The position numbers and the translations under genes were made by a program. A stretch of DNA of 11,073 nucleotides from Bacteroidales bacterium (GTDB lineage Bacteria; Bacteroidota; Bacteroidia; Bacteroidales; Paludibacteraceae), in contig CAAFXN010000121.1 in assembly GCA_900766775.1 (NCBI GenBank), forward strand, positions 1 to 11,073, written 5' to 3'. Under the pieces are notes generated by a model. The model searched no databases and had not been told where the DNA came from. It was given only the letters and a program-made list of their open reading frames with translations. Below, piece by piece: positions 6,349-11,073 of the stretch (the first letter of the stretch is position 1; each line of letters starts with the position of its first letter).

Positions 6349-7384
6349 GTTCTTGCGACTGCAAGGCATTGACCAGCATGCCGCAGGCGGCGAGGATGTC
6401 TTCGCCTCGCGAGCGGCGGATGGTGGTGGTGATACCGTGGTCGGAGAGGTAGTCGCGCAACCACTCCATCTGTTTCTCGTCGGAGCCTGTGAAACCCTCT
6501 CTGCTGAGAGTGGGGGATGAATGGAAACGGATGAGGTTGACGCGGCAGGGGAGACTGCGCAGCAGGCGCAGGAGTTCGTTGGCATGGCGGATAGTGTCGT
6601 TTTGACCATGCCAGCAGATGTATTCAAAACTGATACGCCGCTGGTGCGTCCAGTCGTATTGACGGAGGAGTGCCACCACTTGGGCGAGGGAGTACATCTT
6701 CTCGGCAGGCATTATCTCGCGGCGCTCTGCGGCAAAGGGATTATGCAGGGAGATGGCGAGGTGGCATTCGCTCTCGTCTAAGAAGCGTTTGAGATTGGGG
6801 TGCCCCACGGAGGAGACGGTGATACGCTTGGGAGACCAAGCGCAGCCCCAGTCGGCGGTGAGCACTTGCAGCGAGCGGAGGACGTTGTCAAGGTTGTCCA
6901 TAGGCTCGCCTTCACCCATATAGACCACGTTAGTGAGGTCGCCGAAATAGAGTATCTGGTTGAGAATCTCGGCGGCAGGGAGGTGCCCGTGGAAGCCGAG
7001 GGTGCCCGTCATGCAGAACTTACACCCCATCTTGCAGCCCGCTTGCGTGGAGACGCAGAGCGTAGCGCGGTCGGAGTCGGGGATATAGACGGACTCGATG
7101 TAAGACCCTCCCTGACCCTCCCTACGTAGGGAGGGTATTTGGAAGAGGTATTTGCGGGTGCCGTCTTGGGAGACGGCTTCCGCTACGGGCGCATGGCGAC
7201 CGGTGGTGTAGTGCTGCTTCAGGGCTTCTCTGCCTTTCAAGGAGATGTTGGTCATCTCGTCGAAGGTCATGGCACGGCGGACATAGAGCCACTCGGCGAT
7301 TTGTTTACCCGCGAACTTGGGGAGGCCTACGCGCTGCGCTACTTCCTGCAACTCTACCAATGTCTTGCCTAAGAGAGACTCCAT
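6332..7384 (-). CDS. rlmN: RlmN, radical SAM 23S rRNA A2503 / tRNA A37 C2-methyltransferase
   Basis: A 350-residue enzyme that adds a methyl group at C2 of an adenine in 23S rRNA (A2503) and, in known members, in some tRNAs (A37). The 4Fe-4S motif is CKMGCKFC with Cys117, Cys121 and Cys124. Cys110 in RATLC and the C-terminal Cys334 in DILAACGM match the positions of the two other conserved cysteines (Cys118 and Cys355 in E. coli). GEGEPMDN and the SSPTLSREGF segment also fit the family. Between KYLF and IESVYIP there are 14 residues where the E. coli enzyme has 6; the extra part is encoded by a GGGAGGG palindrome. It is the last gene of a likely operon, starting 17 bp after the MscS-type stop codon. 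Its 3' end overlaps the LytTR gene by 17 bp. Confidence 0.96.
   Translation of the reverse strand: MESLLGKTLVELQEVAQRVGLPKFAGKQIAEWLYVRRAMTFDEMTNISLKGREALKQHYTTGRHAPVAEAVSQDGTRKYLFQIPSLRREGQGGSYIESVYIPDSDRATLCVSTQAGCKMGCKFCMTGTLGFHGHLPAAEILNQILYFGDLTNVVYMGEGEPMDNLDNVLRSLQVLTADWGCAWSPKRITVSSVGHPNLKRFLDESECHLAISLHNPFAAERREIMPAEKMYSLAQVVALLRQYDWTHQRRISFEYICWHGQNDTIRHANELLRLLRSLPCRVNLIRFHSSPTLSREGFTGSDEKQMEWLRDYLSDHGITTTIRRSRGEDILAACGMLVNALQSQEPTTVG
7104..7136. repeat. Palindromic insert inside rlmN
   Basis: GACCCTCCCT is present twice in tandem (7104-7113, 7114-7123), and the second copy forms the left half of a perfect 22-bp palindrome (7115-7136) with TACGTA at its centre. The rlmN frame is kept through it, giving residues IPSLRREGQGG. 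The same CCCTCCCT arms occur at the MFS/MscS junction and in the tract upstream of the hydrolase gene, pointing to a dispersed repeat family. Confidence 0.85.
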
Positions 7385-7385
7385 G

Positions 7386-7413
7386 ATTTACGATTTACGA
7401 ATTACGATTTATT
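7386..7413. repeat. Heptamer repeat across the MscS-type stop and rlmN start junction
   Basis: On the plus strand ATTTACG, ATTTACG, AATTACG and ATTTATT follow each other. On the minus strand they cover the last codons and stop of the channel gene and run to 1 nt from the rlmN ATG at 7384. Copy changes would alter the 17-bp spacing between the two genes and could move the channel stop codon. Confidence 0.85.
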
Positions 7414-8394
7414 GGGGGGATTGACAATGTTGATGTCCATGTGGGGGTAGGCGAAGCCGAAGCCTTGCGGGGGCAGTTCGGTATAGAAGCGCAGGTTGAG
7501 GTCGTAGAAGGTATTCCAATAGTCGTCAGTATGTACCCATGCCTTGGCAACGAAAGAAATGTCGTTCTCGTTGAGGGAAGCGAGGGCAACGTATGGGTCG
7601 GGTATGGGTGTCTTGGTGCTTACTGCTACGCCGGAGCGGTCGTGGACGGCAGGGCGAGGGTCGGCGGAGGTGAGAATACGGGAGTCGGAATGGAGTATCT
7701 CCTGAATGGCATCGATACACTTCTGTGCATCTACACCGTACTCTACGCTGATTGTCCAATCGATACGGCGCAGGGGCTGGGCGGAGACATTCTCGATATT
7801 GCTGCTGAAGAGGGAGCCGTTGGGGAGGATGATGACCTTGTTATCGGGAGTGAGAATCTTCGTAGAGACGATAGTAACCTCCATGACGGTGCCTGACTCG
7901 CCTCCGGCTTTGATGAAGTCGCCTGCTTTGAAGGGACGGAAGATGAGGAGCATGATACCTCCTGCGAAGTTCTGTACGGTGCCGGAGAGCGCCATACCGA
8001 TTGCCATACCGCCGGCGGTGAGCAGGGCGGCAAAGGAGGTGGTGTCCACGCCGAGGGTGCCGATGGTAGCAAGGAAGAGGAGGACGGTGAGGGAGATGCT
8101 GACAAAAGAAGAGATGAAGGAAGCCAGTGTGCGCTCGGTGTGTCGGCGCTCGAAGACCTTATTCAGCAGTTTCTTTATGTAGCGTATAGCCCATGCTCCT
8201 ACTATATAGATGAGCAAGGCGATAAGCACCTTGAGACCAAAGCGCAGTGCACTATCCAAGACCCCCTGCCAGAAAGTCTGCGGGTCGGTCTGCGCTTGTT
8301 GAAGTATCTGCTGCGTTACCTGCCGAATGGAGTCAGCAGGTAACGGAGCAGGAGTCGGTATGTCTATTTGTAGGAGCATAGGAATAAGACCCAT
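7402..8394 (-). CDS. MscS-family small-conductance mechanosensitive channel
   Basis: About 330 residues. Channels of this family open under membrane tension and release solutes after osmotic downshock. Predicted helices are near 52-72, 91-111 and 119-151; the last is the pore helix, rich in Gly and Ala (TAGGMAIGMALSGTVQNFAG), followed by the family signature FRPFKAGDFI and VIILPNGSLFSSNI. The C-terminal part ends with FAYPHMDINI, close to the E. coli FPYPQMDVNF. A segment of about 20 residues (about 245-265, with DPRPAVHDRSGVAV) is extra relative to E. coli MscS. I chose the ATG at 8394, which has a GGGAGGG sequence 7 nt upstream; an ATG at 8379 and a GTG at 8445 are other options. It lies between the MFS gene (69-bp gap) and rlmN (17-bp gap), all on one strand. 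Confidence 0.92.
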   Translation of the reverse strand: MGLIPMLLQIDIPTPAPLPADSIRQVTQQILQQAQTDPQTFWQGVLDSALRFGLKVLIALLIYIVGAWAIRYIKKLLNKVFERRHTERTLASFISSFVSISLTVLLFLATIGTLGVDTTSFAALLTAGGMAIGMALSGTVQNFAGGIMLLIFRPFKAGDFIKAGGESGTVMEVTIVSTKILTPDNKVIILPNGSLFSSNIENVSAQPLRRIDWTISVEYGVDAQKCIDAIQEILHSDSRILTSADPRPAVHDRSGVAVSTKTPIPDPYVALASLNENDISFVAKAWVHTDDYWNTFYDLNLRFYTELPPQGFGFAYPHMDINIVNPPNKS

Positions 8395-8399
8395 CCTAA

Positions 8400-8455
8400 C
8401 CCTCCCTAAGTTCACCCCACTGCGCATTGCTTGCGGGGACCCCACGAAGGGAGGG
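8400..8455. repeat. GGGAGGG-armed hairpin between the MFS and MscS-type genes
   Basis: Perfect 8-bp outer arms CCCTCCCT (8400-8407) and AGGGAGGG (8448-8455) enclose a GC-rich core with CCCC (8415-8418) and GGGG (8435-8438) and a GGGGACCCC palindrome. It fills most of the intercistronic gap and places an SD-like GGGAGGG just upstream of the channel ATG. It could stabilise the upstream mRNA, act as a partial terminator, or simply be a dispersed repeat copy. Confidence 0.65.
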
Positions 8456-8463
8456 GATAGGTG

Positions 8464-9813
8464 TTAGTTAGTTTTCTTTTCTTGGATAAGGAGGACGGAA
8501 GCGGCACCGAGGAAGAGGAGGATGCCGGCTACTACGAGCATGGCGGCTTGGGAGTCGTGGCAGCAACCTTTCAGGAGCAAGCCTCCGCAGAGGGCAGCGA
8601 CGATTTGGGGCAGGCAGATGGTGCAGTTGAAGAGCCCGAGGAGGGTACCCATCTTGCTACTGCCTTCGATGGCGTTGGTGAAGAGGGTGAAGGGCAATGC
8701 GAGCATGGCTGCCCACGCTGCGCCGATGAGGGCGTAACTCAACCAAAGGACATAGGGGTCGTGTACCCAGAAGATAGAGATGAAACCGATACCGCCGACG
8801 ATGAGCGAGAGGATGTAGGCGCCTTTGTTGCCTATCTTATGCTCAATAGCAGGGAGGAGGGCTGCCCAGATGAGGGAGCCGACTGCCTGAATAGCAAAGC
8901 ACACACCTACCCAGTTGCCTGCGTCTTGGAAAGCACTTGCAGCGGTGTTCACACCATCCCAGCCGAAGCATTGGGAAGCGATGGCACCGTTGGAGTAGGT
9001 CCACATATACATGAACGCTGCCCAGCAGAAGAACTGTACGAGACCGATTGTCAAGAAAGCGAGGACGATACGCTTGTTGTCGTCCTTGCTGTCGGCTTTG
9101 GCAGTGTTCTCTTTGATACCGTGGAACTCAGCGTACTCTTTCGGGTCCATCTCACGCACAGCGAAGAAAGTATAGAGGACGCAGAGGATGAGGATGGCGG
9201 CACCGATGTAGAAACTCCACTTGACAGAGTCAGGGATAACGCCGTCGGGGGCGGTATTGGCGAGACCAATCCACGTGAAGAAGATAGGGAAGAGGTAGCC
9301 TACGAGTGAGCCAGCGTTGCAGAGCGCGGACTGGATGGCATAGGCAGTACCTTTCTGCTCCTCGTTGACTGTATCGCCGACCATCATCTTGAAGGGCTGC
9401 ATGGCGATGTTGATAGAGGTATCGAGGAACATGAGGGAGAAGAGCCCGAACCACATGGCGGCGTTAAGCCCAAGGAAAGCACTCTGCTCGAAAGTGAAGT
9501 TACCCGCGTTGGGGAGGAGAATCATCACCGCCACGGCGATGACCGCGCCGATAAGAAGGTAGAACTTACGACGACCGAAGATGGGTCCGAGCCAAGTCTT
9601 GTCGGAGAGAAGACCGATGAGGGGCTGGACAATCATACCCATGAGGGGCGGCAGAATCCAGAAGAAGGAGAGTTGATGAGGGTCTGCGCCGAGGGTGGCG
9701 AAGATACGCGAGATGTTTGCCGATTGGAGGGCATAGGCTATCTGCACGCCAAAGAACCCGAAACTGAGGTTGAAGAGTTGTGCAAACGAGCGGTTGGTTG
9801 ATTTGTTTTCCAT
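8464..9813 (-). CDS. MFS sugar transporter, resembling SLC45/GPH-type symporters
   Basis: A 449-residue, strongly hydrophobic protein with about 12 membrane helices. GLLSDKTW (about residues 67-74) and GRRKFY (80-85) form the conserved MFS loop between helices 2 and 3, in the form seen in sucrose/maltose-type SLC45 relatives; the N-terminus SFGFFGVQIAYALQSANISRIF also fits that group. Likely role: cation-coupled import of a di- or oligosaccharide across the inner membrane. The substrate is inferred only from family resemblance. The ATG at 9813 is preferred to an in-frame GTG at 9945, because the extra 44 residues would be hydrophilic and read through repeat sequence, and because a CA-rich leader (AACAAATCAACAATAC and similar) lies just before it. 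First gene of the likely MFS, channel, rlmN operon. Confidence 0.9.
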   Translation of the reverse strand: MENKSTNRSFAQLFNLSFGFFGVQIAYALQSANISRIFATLGADPHQLSFFWILPPLMGMIVQPLIGLLSDKTWLGPIFGRRKFYLLIGAVIAVAVMILLPNAGNFTFEQSAFLGLNAAMWFGLFSLMFLDTSINIAMQPFKMMVGDTVNEEQKGTAYAIQSALCNAGSLVGYLFPIFFTWIGLANTAPDGVIPDSVKWSFYIGAAILILCVLYTFFAVREMDPKEYAEFHGIKENTAKADSKDDNKRIVLAFLTIGLVQFFCWAAFMYMWTYSNGAIASQCFGWDGVNTAASAFQDAGNWVGVCFAIQAVGSLIWAALLPAIEHKIGNKGAYILSLIVGGIGFISIFWVHDPYVLWLSYALIGAAWAAMLALPFTLFTNAIEGSSKMGTLLGLFNCTICLPQIVAALCGGLLLKGCCHDSQAAMLVVAGILLFLGAASVLLIQEKKTN

Positions 9814-9891
9814 GTTGGTTTGATTGATTTGTATTGTTGATTTGTTGTTGCGAAAGGGGAGAGTAGGGTGCTTTTCTGCCGCTTCGGGCTG

Positions 9892-9924
9892 TCGTCGGGT
9901 ATCTGTCAGGTATTTGTCAGGTAT
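9892..9924 (+). repeat. Three 11-bp units of GTCAGGTAT type beside array 2
   Basis: TCGTCGGGTAT, CTGTCAGGTAT and TTGTCAGGTAT follow at exactly 11 bp (9892, 9903, 9914). AGGTATTTGTC in this run matches AGGTGATTGTC of the main arrays at 9 of 11 positions, but on the opposite strand to the adjacent array 2. It lies in the MFS leader. Confidence 0.75.
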
Positions 9925-9927
9925 CCT

Positions 9928-10070
9928 TTGAGTCTCGACAATCACCTATGAATCACCTAAGAATCACCTAAGATTCTCTGCTTGTAGTCTCGGCGGCGTT
10001 TCTTCAATCACCCGACAATCACCCAAGAATCACCCAAGAATCACCCAAGTTTGACTCGGTGGAGTCTCGG
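9928..10070 (-). repeat. Array 2: 13 units of 11 bp, inverted relative to array 1
   Basis: Read on the minus strand from 10070: CCGAGACTCCA and CCGAGTCAAAC (leader pair), four units TTGGGTGATTC or close variants (10048-10005), three units 10004-9972 of which CCGAGACTACA and AGCAGAGAATC resemble the leader pair, then TTAGGTGATTC twice and ATAGGTGATTG (9971-9939), and TCGAGACTCAA. Total 143 bp, the same as array 1, with the same block order. A 26-bp stretch (9950-9975) is identical, inverted, to 4927-4952. The array lies inside the leader of the MFS operon, downstream of its promoter. Confidence 0.95.
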
Positions 10071-10125
10071 TATGCTTTCGGCGAACGCGCGGGGATACAA
10101 TGCGACGAAATTAAGAAAGCGCTTG

Positions 10126-10156
10126 CAAAGGTAGTGCTTTTTTTTGGGGTGTGCAA
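10126..10156 (-). promoter_or_regulatory. Bacteroidota-type promoter for the MFS operon
   Basis: Minus strand TTG (10156-10154), 20 bp, TACCTTTG (10133-10126), a full match to the -7 consensus. Transcription would start near 10119, leaving a leader of about 300 nt that holds array 2 before the ATG at 9813. Confidence 0.8.
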
Positions 10157-10183
10157 GTTTTTTATTTTTTTTCGTTGAAAAAA

Positions 10184-10215
10184 TTTGCATATCTAAAAAT
10201 TATTGCTTACCTTTG
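10184..10215 (+). promoter_or_regulatory. Bacteroidota-type promoter for recQ
   Basis: TTTG (10184-10187), 20 bp, TACCTTTG (10208-10215), a full match to both boxes. It is divergent from the MFS promoter and shares its -7 sequence; the two -33 boxes are separated by an A/T-rich tract of about 27 bp. Start of transcription near 10222. Confidence 0.85.
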
Positions 10216-10237
10216 CAAACAATTTAGGGGACTATTA

Positions 10238-10279
10238 GGGCAGTTTGTCCCAAACTGTCTAACCACGGGCGAGACGCCC
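10238..10279 (+). other. Two small hairpins in the recQ 5' leader
   Basis: CAGTTTG-TCC-CAAACTG (10241-10257) is a perfect 7-bp stem that can be extended by three more pairs, two of them G-U. GGGCG-AGA-CGCCC (10267-10279) is a second perfect stem of 5 bp. Both lie in the roughly 100-nt leader between the promoter and the ATG at 10323. They could be a dispersed palindromic repeat or a leader regulator; there is no U-run after either. Confidence 0.55.
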
Positions 10280-10322
10280 ACGCCCCCAGTGAGAACATAC
10301 AGAAACTACGTAATACTACTAT

Positions 10323-11073
10323 ATGTCAGTAACGCATGAAGAATTGATAGAGGCGCTGCAGCGCTATTTCGGCTTTGATTCGTTTAAGGGGAATCAGGAA
10401 GCCATTATCCGCAACGTGATGGAGGGGAAGGACTCGTTTGTGCTGATGCCAACGGGTGGCGGCAAGAGCCTGTGCTTTCAGTTGCCGTCGTTGATGATGG
10501 ACGGCGTGGGGATTGTTATCTCTCCGCTGATTGCGCTGATGAAGAACCAAGTGGATGCGATGCGCAACTACTCGGACGTGCCCGGTGTGGCGCATTACAT
10601 CAACTCGTCGCTGTCGCGTCCGCAGATACACGAGGTGAAGAAAGACGTAACGGAAGGGCGGACGAAACTGCTGTATTTGGCGCCTGAGAGTTTGCAGAAG
10701 AACGAGAATGTGGACTTTCTGAAGAACGTGAAGATTTCGTTCTATGCGGTGGACGAGGCGCATTGTATCTCGGAGTGGGGGCATGACTTCCGCCCGGAGT
10801 ACAGCCATATACGCGACATGGTGAAGCGCATTGGGCGGGCGCCGATTATCGCACTGACCGCTACGGCAACGCCGAAAGTGCAGAAAGATATTCAGAAGAA
10901 CCTCGACATAGTGGGGGCGACGGTGTTCAAGAGTTCGTTCAACCGCCCGAACCTGTACTATGAGGTGCGGCAGAAGACGAGCGATGTGGACAAAGAGGTG
11001 GTGAAGTACGTGCGGTCGATGGAGGGGAAGTCGGGTATCATCTACTGTCTGTCGCGCAAGGAGAGATCGGAAG
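10323..11073 (+). CDS. recQ: RecQ-family ATP-dependent DNA helicase (3' end outside window)
   Basis: The first 250 residues of a RecQ helicase, a 3'-to-5' DNA unwinding enzyme used in recombination and repair. Visible motifs: motif 0 FKGNQ (Gln25), Walker A TGGGKS (Lys48), SPLIALMKNQV, DEAH at 144-147 within AVDEAHCISEWGHDFRPEY, LTATATP at 178-184, FNRPNLYYEV, and motif IV GIIYCLSRK. The second helicase domain, the zinc-binding part and any HRDC domain are missing because the sequence ends. The last three codons (RSE) are probably encoded by adapter sequence, not by the genome. The ATG at 10323 follows an A/T-rich leader and its own promoter. Confidence 0.96.
   Translation, partial: MSVTHEELIEALQRYFGFDSFKGNQEAIIRNVMEGKDSFVLMPTGGGKSLCFQLPSLMMDGVGIVISPLIALMKNQVDAMRNYSDVPGVAHYINSSLSRPQIHEVKKDVTEGRTKLLYLAPESLQKNENVDFLKNVKISFYAVDEAHCISEWGHDFRPEYSHIRDMVKRIGRAPIIALTATATPKVQKDIQKNLDIVGATVFKSSFNRPNLYYEVRQKTSDVDKEVVKYVRSMEGKSGIIYCLSRKERSE
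11064..11073 (+). other. Probable Illumina adapter remnant at the contig end
   Basis: The final ten bases AGATCGGAAG equal the start of the common Illumina TruSeq adapter. They fall at the exact end of the sequence and interrupt the conserved RecQ motif IV region. A chance match of 10 bases at the last position is very unlikely. Confidence 0.85.

Noticed and set aside
8395..8445. N-terminal extension of the MscS-type channel from a GTG at 8445
   Set aside because: The added residues come from the GGGAGGG hairpin; the ATG at 8394 has a better upstream sequence.
8461..9309. Plus-strand open frame of 282 codons, rich in Glu and Asp
   Set aside because: Antisense to the MFS transporter, whose hydrophobic codons read as acidic residues on the other strand.
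9814..9945. N-terminal extension of the MFS protein from a GTG at 9945
   Set aside because: It would translate repeat DNA and a CA-rich leader; MFS homology begins at the ATG at 9813.
10151..10339. Plus-strand open frame of 62 codons before recQ
   Set aside because: It runs through the recQ promoter and leader hairpins and overlaps the recQ start in another frame; no sign of a protein family.

Overview
The window looks like one contig end from a member of the order Bacteroidales (phylum Bacteroidota). Four promoters fit the phylum's primary sigma factor pattern, TTG, 20 bp, TAnnTTTG. Ribosome binding sites are A-rich leaders, mostly without a clear Shine-Dalgarno sequence. The surface protein has a PCMD-like domain followed by tandem cadherin-like beta-sandwich repeats, an architecture typical of Bacteroidales. 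I cannot place it to genus. The last 10 bases equal the start of an Illumina adapter, so the right edge is probably a real contig end.

Layout from left to right. Bases 1-3838 (-) encode the first 1,279 residues of a very large exported repeat protein that runs off the left edge. Its promoter is at 3889-3919. A 140-bp nested inverted repeat (3971-4112) separates it from an SGNH-fold hydrolase gene (4091-4792, -) and supplies that gene's last codons. Bases 4793-5538 hold a purine/pyrimidine-skewed tract, a 143-bp array of 11-bp units, a 30-residue membrane peptide gene with its own promoter (-), a heptamer hairpin, and a perfect 5 x 7-bp repeat ending 3 nt before a membrane-anchored LytTR regulator gene (5539-6348, +). 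That gene overlaps rlmN tail to tail by 17 bp.

A probable minus-strand operon follows: an MFS sugar transporter (8464-9813), an MscS-type channel (7402-8394) and rlmN (6332-7384). Its promoter is at 10126-10156, and its roughly 300-nt leader contains a second 143-bp array in the opposite orientation to the first. A divergent promoter (10184-10215) drives recQ (10323 to the right edge, truncated).

The genes themselves are of known families. The unusual part is the non-coding architecture. There are two 13 x 11-bp arrays with the same block order in inverted orientation about 4.9 kb apart. Separate 7-bp tandem repeats sit at five places that touch gene expression: inside a signal peptide, next to a start codon, across a stop/start junction, and as two arms of a leader hairpin. 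GGGAGGG-type palindromes sit in intergenic DNA and, in frame, inside rlmN.
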